Notes under the pieces: model-generated | The model's input: the letters and a program-made list of their open reading frames with translations, nothing else | The model's database searches: none | Told to the model about the DNA's origin: nothing | Made by a program: the position numbers and the translations under genes | Origin: PeH17 sp964414925 | GTDB lineage: Bacteria; Bacillota; Clostridia; Christensenellales; CAG-138 | Direction: 5' to 3' | Length of the DNA: 17,973 nt | Assembly: GCA_964414925.1 (NCBI GenBank) | Contig: CAYPXV010000024.1 | Location: forward strand, 1 to 17,973 | Shown here: piece after piece, positions 7,812-13,459 of the stretch | Numbering within the stretch: the stretch's first letter is position 1 | How the letters are laid out: every line of letters begins with the position of its first letter

Positions 7812-8720
7812 TCAGATGATTTCATCTATATGGTAGCCGAAGGAATCCATCTCGAATGAAAATACTTCTTCAAGTGTAAGCGGAAGCAGTTCATACAATA
7901 GCGGATTGAGCGATTTGATGTACGCATCGGTTCCCTCTCTGTCACCCTTCATTATCGCTACGGATACTTTACCGTTCTTATGCAGAGACATCAGTTCGGT
8001 ATTGGGAATTTCGGCGAAAAATGCTTCATCGGTCGGTTCGTTGAATGCTATCTGGATTTTGAACATCTTCGTCTTTAAATTAACAACATCGCTCTGTAAA
8101 ACAAGCTTTCCGTTGTACATGAGTGCAAGTGAGTCACAGGTATCCTCAAGTTCCCTCAGTGAGTGACTTGTCATTATAACGCAGGCGTTTCTGTCACATA
8201 CCTCGCTGTAAATCAACCTTGCGGCAGCTTTCTTTGCAAGCGGGTCAAGTCCGTCGTATGTTTCGTCAAACATGATTATGTCGGTATTACATGACAGCCC
8301 CAGTACGGTCTGCGCCTGCTTTGTCATTCCCTTTGAAAAAGAACGAATTGCCGCTTTGGGGTTGAGCCCGAAAAGATTGGTGTATTTGTTAAATTTTTCA
8401 TACGAAAAATTTTCATAACATGCCGAGTAAAACGCTGCAAGATTACTCATACTCGCCCTCGGATGAATGAGCTGAATATTATCGGGAATGTAAACCAGAT
8501 GCTTCTTCGCTTCGGCATTATCATAGCTTTCTTCACCGAATAATTTTACCGTTCCGCAATCGGGATGAAAGACACCGGATATCAATCGCAGCAATGTCGA
8601 TTTTCCGGAACCGTTAACCCCTACAAGCCCGAAAATACCGCCGGGTGCTATGTCGGTCGTTAAATTGTCAACAGCCGTTTTTTCACCAAACCTCTTGGTT
8701 AGGTTTCTTATTTCAATCAT
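7812..8720 (-). CDS. ABC transporter ATP-binding protein (YtrB-like)
   Basis: A 302-residue ATPase subunit. Walker A is GVNGSGKST (34-42). The signature is the variant SFSKGMTKQ (127-135) instead of LSGGQ, as is usual in YtrB/NatA-type exporters. Walker B is IIMFDE (148-153) followed by the D-loop GLDP (157-160), and the switch histidine is H186. The region after beta-strand 3 reads YIPDNIQLIH (78-87), so the Q-loop is atypical, as in this subfamily. The C-terminal 90 residues are an extra domain common in ABC-2 exporter ATPases. The ATG at 8720 follows AAAGGA at about 8 nt. It lies 19 nt after the GntR gene and 21 nt before the permease, so it is the middle gene of a three-gene operon. Confidence 0.95.
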   Translation of the reverse strand: MIEIRNLTKRFGEKTAVDNLTTDIAPGGIFGLVGVNGSGKSTLLRLISGVFHPDCGTVKLFGEESYDNAEAKKHLVYIPDNIQLIHPRASMSNLAAFYSACYENFSYEKFNKYTNLFGLNPKAAIRSFSKGMTKQAQTVLGLSCNTDIIMFDETYDGLDPLAKKAAARLIYSEVCDRNACVIMTSHSLRELEDTCDSLALMYNGKLVLQSDVVNLKTKMFKIQIAFNEPTDEAFFAEIPNTELMSLHKNGKVSVAIMKGDREGTDAYIKSLNPLLYELLPLTLEEVFSFEMDSFGYHIDEII

Positions 8721-8739
8721 TTTAATTTCCTTTCTGTAC

Positions 8740-9117
8740 TTATTGTGCTTCTCCGTCTCTATATGCTTCGTTTACAACGGAGATTACTTCGTCAATACCT
8801 ATACCCGATGCTTTCAGCTCAACAGACAGCGTTTTTATTTTGTCCAATAACCCTCTCTTTCGCTTCCTTATCAGGTCGTATGCTTCCTCTGATACAAACC
8901 TTCCGTTCCCCGGAACGCTGTAGCAAAGTCCCGAACGCTCAAGTTCGGTGTATGCCTTCTGTATCGTGTTCGGATTTACCGACAATTCCATTGACAATTG
9001 TCTCACACTCGGAAGCTTATCGTCCGATTTGAGTAACTTTGCCATTACATATCGCTCAAATTCAGAAATGATTTGCTCGTATATCGGAATGTATGATACC
9101 TTATTTACATTAAACAC
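8740..9117 (-). CDS. GntR-family repressor, YtrA subfamily
   Basis: A 125-residue regulator. The N-terminal winged helix (about 8-77) has IPIYEQIISEFERYV, LPSVRQLSMELSVNPNTIQKAY and the wing GNGRFV, all typical of GntR proteins. The tail is only about 45 residues, too short for a FadR/HutC ligand domain, which is the mark of the YtrA subfamily. These proteins control ABC operons in which they are encoded. The start is GTG (9117-9115), chosen because AAAGGAG (9129-9123) is 5 nt upstream. It is the first gene of the GntR-ATPase-permease operon. An inverted repeat around its promoter (9151-9181) is the likely operator, giving autorepression relieved by cell-wall stress or an unknown ligand. Confidence 0.93.
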   Translation of the reverse strand: MFNVNKVSYIPIYEQIISEFERYVMAKLLKSDDKLPSVRQLSMELSVNPNTIQKAYTELERSGLCYSVPGNGRFVSEEAYDLIRKRKRGLLDKIKTLSVELKASGIGIDEVISVVNEAYRDGEAQ

Positions 9118-9150
9118 GCCTTCTCCTTTCCGTAGCTCAAATTAAAAGAA

Positions 9151-9181
9151 CTAACTGTACTATAAAGAATAACACAGTTAG
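9151..9181. promoter_or_regulatory. Candidate operator of the YtrA-type regulator
   Basis: CTAACTGT (9151-9158) and ACAGTTAG (9174-9181) are perfect inverted copies 15 nt apart. On the minus strand the upstream half lies in the promoter spacer and the downstream half at about the transcription start. A dimer bound there would block RNA polymerase. The spacing, 23 bp centre to centre, is about two helix turns. Confidence 0.7.
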
Positions 9182-9194
9182 CTCACATAGTCAA
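9166..9194 (-). promoter_or_regulatory. Promoter of the GntR/ABC operon
   Basis: On the minus strand TTGACT (9194-9189), a 17-nt spacer and TATTCT (9171-9166) lie about 50 nt upstream of the GTG start. TATAGT (9164-9159), just downstream, is an alternative -10 with a poor -35. Either way the inverted repeat flanks the -10 region. Confidence 0.6.
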
Positions 9195-9213
9195 GATAGA
9201 AAATGATTAAATA

Positions 9214-9906
9214 TTAAAAATCAACTCGTCTGCCCCAACGGAAATTGGTTAAATACCAGTTAGTCATAGAAGAAATAACGACACGTCCTGCACTGGAAGA
9301 TGCGTGAAGCAATAAATTATTGCCGATATAAACACCGACATGAGTTATTCTTGATTCGTCAGCTTGTCTGAAAAACATAAGATCTCCGGGAACAAGCTCG
9401 TCTATAGAACTGATATATTCCCAGTTTTCGTTTGCGGCATACATAGCGGAGCTTTGACGGGAAATGGTGTATCCGCCCCGGTTCAGACAGTAATAAACAA
9501 GTCCGGAACAATCAAAGGAATCGGGTCCGCTGTCACCGTACACATAGGGCTTTCCCATTTGGTCGAATAGGGAATTTAAAAAGGCAATACGCCTACACGT
9601 ATGGGACGGCTGATTAAACATAACCTTTCTCAGTAGTATCAGTGCGTCAACGGTCGTTACCGTATAATCATGGTTTGTATCTGCACAAACATAGCTAAGC
9701 TCGTCGGGCAGGGTTATTATTCTCTGTGCAATTCTCAAAGTAAGCATCGCATCGATTATATCGGCGGTGTTATCCCTGTTGGTATCGCCGCATACAAGAT
9801 ATGCCGGTGGGTCATCATAAACAGCCTCGGGCTGCGTTTCGGCATAAACCGGAATACATGAGAAACAAATCGTTAAGGTCAAAAACAGTAAAAATACTCT
9901 TTTCAT
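9214..9906 (-). CDS. Secreted NlpC/P60 peptidase with N-terminal dockerin
   Basis: A 230-residue exported protein. The ATG at 9906 is chosen because AAAGGA lies 7 nt upstream; the longer frame opens with TTG. Residues 1-22 are a signal peptide with likely cleavage after VYA. Residues about 39-96 are a type I dockerin. Two calcium loops, D41-x-N43-x-D45 with D52 and D76-x-N78-x-D80 with D87, are each followed by a hydrophobic helix ending in LR. Residues about 104-228 are an NlpC/P60 cysteine peptidase: Cys133 in FDCSGLVYY, His189 in ITHVGVYIG and the third residue His201. Such enzymes cut peptidoglycan stem peptides. The dockerin suggests docking on a cohesin-bearing scaffold at the cell surface. 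No cohesin is in the window. It is monocistronic, with its own promoter and no clear terminator before the GntR promoter. Confidence 0.93.
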   Translation of the reverse strand: MKRVFLLFLTLTICFSCIPVYAETQPEAVYDDPPAYLVCGDTNRDNTADIIDAMLTLRIAQRIITLPDELSYVCADTNHDYTVTTVDALILLRKVMFNQPSHTCRRIAFLNSLFDQMGKPYVYGDSGPDSFDCSGLVYYCLNRGGYTISRQSSAMYAANENWEYISSIDELVPGDLMFFRQADESRITHVGVYIGNNLLLHASSSAGRVVISSMTNWYLTNFRWGRRVDF

Positions 9907-9933
9907 GATAAAATCCTTTCTTTTTCTCAATGA

Positions 9934-9962
9934 AGTATAGCAATCTTTTTCACATTGGTCAA
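9934..9962 (-). promoter_or_regulatory. Sigma-A promoter of the dockerin peptidase
   Basis: On the minus strand TTGACC (9962-9957), a 17-nt spacer and TATACT (9939-9934) end 27 nt before the ATG at 9906. Both boxes are near consensus and the spacer is optimal. Confidence 0.8.
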
Positions 9963-10011
9963 GCCTTTAAAAAACCATTTTTTTCCATGTATCGATTTTG
10001 ATTTTAGTGCA

Positions 10012-10017
10012 TATAAT
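10012..10017 (+). promoter_or_regulatory. Perfect -10 box directly before a start codon
   Basis: TATAAT is followed by GAAAGC and then the ATG of the small protein at 10024, so the predicted first transcribed base is the A of ATG. The -35 position (about 9989-9994, GTATCG) is a poor match, so the box could be fortuitous. Confidence 0.4.
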
Positions 10018-10023
10018 GAAAGC

Positions 10024-10206
10024 ATGAGGATAAGAGAGAAAAAAAGAAAAAGGGGTATTTATTCCGCTTGCGAATGTGAAAGGCTAAGTGAAATTGCGCA
10101 GCCTTTGACGAATAATTCGGACGGAATAAGCTCGGATGTACTCGGAAGCTATACCGGTATCGCATCCGACGGGTCGGCGCCCCAACAGGATGCGGATGAC
10201 CTGTAA
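10024..10206 (+). CDS. Small 60-residue protein with basic start and QDADDL end
   Basis: A short frame from ATG 10024. The start is strongly basic (RIREKKRKR, residues 2-10), followed by a Cys-x-Cys-like patch (C16, C18). The C-terminal half reads SDVLGSYTGIASDGSAP (37-53) and then QQDADDL (54-60). From memory, many Clostridia encode short proteins with a GSYTG...QDADDL end and unknown function. I cannot verify this here, but it is why I treat the frame as a gene. There is no Shine-Dalgarno sequence upstream, while a TATAAT ends 6 nt before the ATG, which would fit a leaderless message. It diverges from the dockerin peptidase and precedes the kinase operon in the same direction. If the motif is not a real family, the frame could be chance. 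Confidence 0.6.
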   Translation: MRIREKKRKRGIYSACECERLSEIAQPLTNNSDGISSDVLGSYTGIASDGSAPQQDADDL

Positions 10207-10290
10207 ATATCGGCTTGTGTTTCAAAGTCGAATTTGCATTTTCTGTCGGTCGTTGCACAGACAATCGATCGATTCATCCTCGGGTCATTG

Positions 10291-10309
10291 GGCGGAGCTT
10301 TGCTCCGCC
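10291..10309 (+). terminator. Strong hairpin, possible terminator of the small gene
   Basis: GGCGGAGC-TTT-GCTCCGCC is a perfect 8-bp G+C-rich stem, 85 nt after the small protein stop and before the next promoter. It is followed by GCATCTGTTTATT, not a run of T, so intrinsic termination is doubtful. Nothing else convincing is seen between 10207 and 10371. Confidence 0.4.
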
Positions 10310-10371
10310 GCATCTGTTTATTCGAAATTCGGTTTTATTTGTTAATTTCAATCATTTGTCGATATGTACTA

Positions 10372-10400
10372 TTGAAAAAAAATAAAGAAACTGCTATAAT
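10372..10400 (+). promoter_or_regulatory. Sigma-A promoter of the five-gene kinase/mutase operon
   Basis: TTGAAA (10372-10377), a 17-nt A-rich spacer and a perfect TATAAT (10395-10400) end 29 nt before the ATG at 10430, which has AGGAGG 6 nt upstream. No further promoter or terminator is evident until 16723. Confidence 0.8.
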
Positions 10401-10429
10401 TAAGCAATAGTCGATTTAGGAGGACAATA

Positions 10430-11011
10430 ATGAAGTTTTTTTCTAAAAAGAGTATTGCTTTTTTTCTTGTGATTATGCTCGCTTCAATCGTAGGTTGCCA
10501 AGACTACAGCATCGATTCTGAAACCAATGTCTACAGCGATCAGTTCATTTCCTTTGAGTTACCGCAAAATTATGTCTTTGCGTTCGAAACCGAAATGAGC
10601 GATGTTTACTATAACTATTATACTTTCAAAAAGAACGGCGATCCCGGCGGAAGTAATATTACCTATTGGACTATGAAGCTCAACAGCTTAACCGCCTCAA
10701 TAGTCGCCTTGAACCAAAGCACCGTTGAAGAAAATCTGACTAAGCAGTACAGAGACAAAGATAAAGCTGTAAGTATCTACGAATATAGACGTATTGACAG
10801 TGAAAACTATATGGGCTATATGGTTTATTTCGGAATAGCTCCTTTCGGTGATGATGTGGAAAGCTCGGAAGATAGAACCGCTTGCATAACCATTATGCTT
10901 GCACGTCGTAGTGATTACGCAACTTCTGTCATAACGTTTAATTCGATTGATGAAGCTACGGAGAAATTGTTTTACGATTCCGCAAATACCGTTACGCCTG
11001 TTAAGCCCTGA
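10430..11011 (+). CDS. Lipoprotein of unknown function, first gene of the kinase operon
   Basis: A 193-residue protein with a lipoprotein signal: basic FSKKS start, hydrophobic core, and the lipobox IVGC with the lipidated Cys at residue 23. The mature part begins with an acidic, Ser-rich linker. Residues about 35-190 alternate hydrophobic strands with polar turns (for example FISFELPQNYVFAF, NYMGYMVYFGIAPF and RSDYATSVITFNS), suggesting one compact beta-rich domain. I do not recognise the family. It is first in an operon with an anchored Ig-like protein 24 nt downstream and two tyrosine kinases. A role on the outer face of the membrane in polysaccharide assembly or attachment is a guess from context. 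Confidence 0.8.
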   Translation: MKFFSKKSIAFFLVIMLASIVGCQDYSIDSETNVYSDQFISFELPQNYVFAFETEMSDVYYNYYTFKKNGDPGGSNITYWTMKLNSLTASIVALNQSTVEENLTKQYRDKDKAVSIYEYRRIDSENYMGYMVYFGIAPFGDDVESSEDRTACITIMLARRSDYATSVITFNSIDEATEKLFYDSANTVTPVKP

Positions 11012-11035
11012 TGTCGGAGGTTAAAAATTAAAGGA

Positions 11036-11905
11036 ATGAGCAACAGAAACAGGATTTTTCTTAAAATTTCACTTCGGGTTCTTTTAGTCATGGTAATCGG
11101 CTTTCTGGCTTACCTTTTATTCGATGCGAAAAGAAATGATGATGCTTATCCGGTAATTTCGCTTAGCAGCGATAAGATATATATAAGTGTTGATGCAGAT
11201 GAAGATGCGCTGCTGACAGGCGTGAGTGCGTTTGATGCAGAGGACGGTGATTTAACCGACAGCGTTATCGTGGAAAATATTTCACAGTTTGTCGATGCCG
11301 GTAAGTGCATAATAACCTATGCGGTATTCGATTCCGCAAATCATGTATCAACCGCCTCAAGGGAGATGTACTACACGGACTATACTTCGCCTCGTTTCCA
11401 AATCCTCGGCAGGCTTGAATTCAGCTACACAGGCTCTTTCAATCCGCTTTCGCAAATAAAAGCGTTTGACTGTATTGACGGCGATATCAGCAGTAAAATC
11501 AGTATGAATCTGCTCGACTCCGATGACAACCTGTATTCAATCGGTATACATAAAGTGGAATTCAGAGTGATGAACAGCTTCGGTGATTCGGCATCCATTG
11601 AAACCGAAATAATCGTAAACGATGCGACGTATACAGAGCAAAAGCAGACGCCGATAATTACTCTTACGGACTATATTGTTTATGTCAACAGAGGCGATGT
11701 CATATCGGCTCAGGACTATATCAAAAATATCCAGGTTGACGGACAAGCTTATTCGCTCAAACAATACGGAGTAAATAACATCGAAATAGATACGAGTGAA
11801 TTTGACTCGATGCAGACGGGTGTTCAGAAGATTGTCTTTTATGTAAAAAACGGACAGTACAGCAGCTCTACAAAGCTTATTGTCTGCGTCTGTGATGATG
11901 TGTGA
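11036..11905 (+). CDS. Membrane-anchored protein with DUF5011-like Ig repeats
   Basis: A 289-residue protein with a basic start and one uncleaved-looking helix (about 9-29), then an extracellular region of three repeats. Repeat 1 (about 38-113) has AFDAEDGDLTDSVIV and ITYAVFDSANHV. Repeat 2 (about 118-195) has AFDCIDGDISSKISM and VEFRVMNSFGDSAS. Repeat 3 (about 205-285) is more diverged. The DxxDGDL/I...V-x-Y/F-V pattern is typical of DUF5011/HYR-like immunoglobulin folds found on bacterial surface proteins. The lipoprotein is 24 nt upstream and the first kinase 15 nt downstream, so it is an operon member. Start choice is odd: GGAGG (11016-11020) is 15 nt from this ATG but 6 nt from an in-frame ATT at 11027, which would add three residues. 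Confidence 0.82.
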   Translation: MSNRNRIFLKISLRVLLVMVIGFLAYLLFDAKRNDDAYPVISLSSDKIYISVDADEDALLTGVSAFDAEDGDLTDSVIVENISQFVDAGKCIITYAVFDSANHVSTASREMYYTDYTSPRFQILGRLEFSYTGSFNPLSQIKAFDCIDGDISSKISMNLLDSDDNLYSIGIHKVEFRVMNSFGDSASIETEIIVNDATYTEQKQTPIITLTDYIVYVNRGDVISAQDYIKNIQVDGQAYSLKQYGVNNIEIDTSEFDSMQTGVQKIVFYVKNGQYSSSTKLIVCVCDDV

Positions 11906-11920
11906 TTTCAGGAGGGAATT

Positions 11921-13459
11921 ATGCCGAAATTTACGCCTAATAAACAGAATATCGGTTCAAAAAAATCCTCGTTCTCACTTGAAACGATTGCTTTTAATTT
12001 ACTCAAATACTGCTGGATGGTCATAATAGGCACTCTTATAACGGCTATGGCTGCGTATGTGGTCGTTACCGAAAAATACGAGCCGAAGTATACCTCAAGC
12101 GCAACCTTTGTTGTGTCAACAAAAGGCACAGTCACATCCAGCGTTTTTACAAACCTCAATGCCGCAAGAAGTCTTGCCGAATCGTTTAAATACGTCCTTG
12201 ACAGTGACGTGCTTATGAAAACGGTGTGCGAAACTATGGGGATAACAAGCTTCTCCGGTACCGTAACCTCAACACTAATAGAAGATACAAATATACTTCA
12301 GCTGTCCGTTACGTCCGATTCGCCTTCGCTTACATTTAAAATGATAAATGCGATAATCGATAACCATCATATCATTTCGGACTCCGTTATCGCCGATGCC
12401 GTCATGGATATTTTAATGAGACCGTCTGTTCCGAAGTCACCGGTAAATTCGATGCAACGCTTCAATACCGTGAAAAAGTGTATGTTGATTGCCGCACTCG
12501 GTATTATCGCAGCTATTATTTTCTATTCCATATTGAGCGATAAGGTCAAGGATGATAACGATGTGGACAACAGAATCGACTGCGAAAAACTTGTTACGCT
12601 TGATCATCAAAAGTCAAATATTACAATTAGGGGAATTTTAAAGAAAAGGAAAAAGAGAATACCACTGATAACCGACCCGACAACGAGCTTCGGTTATTCG
12701 GAAACAATGCGTCTGTTGAGAACCAAGGTGGAATACCTCATGCAAAAAGGAAATCATAAGGTTCTGATGGTAGGAAGTGCTGCCGACAGCGAAGGGAAGA
12801 GTATTGTTGCCGTTAATTTGGCTTTGATGCTTGCTAAAAACGATAAGCGTACCTTGCTGATAGAAGGAAATATGTTTAATCCTTCCATTGCGAATATGCT
12901 TAATCTGTCAATTGACGGTGATTTGGCTATTGACGAATATCTTACAAGTAATATCCCTGTAGATATGCTTCCGAGCCCCAAGGCTTTTCCGCTTGTAAGT
13001 CTTTTGGCATGCAAGAAACCTCTGTCCAATTCATCCGAAATTATTAACTCTAAATTAATGGCGGAGTTCGTAGAAAAATCAAAGAGACATTTTGATTATA
13101 TTATTATCGATACTCCGCCGATGGCATTTTCAAGCGATGCCGAAAGTATTGCCGAACTTGCCGATGCCGCACTCATGGTTATAAAACAAAACGCTTCGAC
13201 CGTTAATCGCATCAACGATATCATAGAAATTCTTGAGGGAAGCAATATCGATGTACTCGGATGTGTCTTTAACGATGTGAAGCGTATACCGCTGCTTGAG
13301 TCAATCGGTGACGGAATGAGAAGCGGTTATGATTCTTATACAGGGCACGGTAGATACAGGTTCGGAAGTTACGGTAGCTACGGAAGATACGGCAGCTACG
13401 GCGAATATTCGAAAAATAAAAGAAATCAACAATCTTTTGACGAGGAGGGAAATCAGTGA
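11921..13459 (+). CDS. Wzz/BY-kinase fusion with degenerate nucleotide-binding motifs (probable pseudokinase)
   Basis: A 512-residue protein with Wzc-like layout: helix 1 (31-50), a Wzz-type external region (about 51-185), helix 2 (186-204), then a cytoplasmic BY-kinase domain (about 250-455) and a Tyr-rich tail. BY-kinases autophosphorylate tail tyrosines and control polysaccharide polymerisation and export. Here the P-loop reads SAADSEGKS (286-294), with Asp and Ser replacing the usual Pro-Gly. Walker A', normally DxDxRxP, is EGNMFNP (315-321), so both Asp and the Arg are gone. Walker B IIIDTPP (394-400, Asp397) is kept, as is EX2RX2R (E261, R264, R267). Eight tyrosines lie in 470-496 within Gly-Ser/Arg-Tyr repeats. 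ATG 11921 has GGAGG 5 nt upstream. It overlaps the next kinase by 1 nt. It probably lacks catalysis but may bind the second kinase and be phosphorylated by it. Confidence 0.9.
   Translation: MPKFTPNKQNIGSKKSSFSLETIAFNLLKYCWMVIIGTLITAMAAYVVVTEKYEPKYTSSATFVVSTKGTVTSSVFTNLNAARSLAESFKYVLDSDVLMKTVCETMGITSFSGTVTSTLIEDTNILQLSVTSDSPSLTFKMINAIIDNHHIISDSVIADAVMDILMRPSVPKSPVNSMQRFNTVKKCMLIAALGIIAAIIFYSILSDKVKDDNDVDNRIDCEKLVTLDHQKSNITIRGILKKRKKRIPLITDPTTSFGYSETMRLLRTKVEYLMQKGNHKVLMVGSAADSEGKSIVAVNLALMLAKNDKRTLLIEGNMFNPSIANMLNLSIDGDLAIDEYLTSNIPVDMLPSPKAFPLVSLLACKKPLSNSSEIINSKLMAEFVEKSKRHFDYIIIDTPPMAFSSDAESIAELADAALMVIKQNASTVNRINDIIEILEGSNIDVLGCVFNDVKRIPLLESIGDGMRSGYDSYTGHGRYRFGSYGSYGRYGSYGEYSKNKRNQQSFDEEGNQ
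13364..13408 (+). repeat. Five 9-nt tandem repeats encoding Gly-(Ser/Arg/Glu)-Tyr
   Basis: Fifteen codons read Gly-x-Tyr five times with x = Ser, Ser, Arg, Ser, Glu (residues 482-496 of the first kinase). At the DNA level the unit is close to GGNAGNTAC with third-base drift. It makes a regularly spaced tyrosine tail and could change copy number by slippage without breaking the frame. Confidence 0.85.

Noticed and set aside
10004..10264. 86-residue minus-strand frame opposite the small protein
   Set aside because: It has no ribosome site and no recognisable features; the plus-strand frame has the better case.
10207..10371. Riboswitch or structured leader before the kinase operon
   Set aside because: The only stable element is the 10291-10309 hairpin; it lies upstream of the promoter at 10372-10400, and no conserved riboswitch core was recognised.
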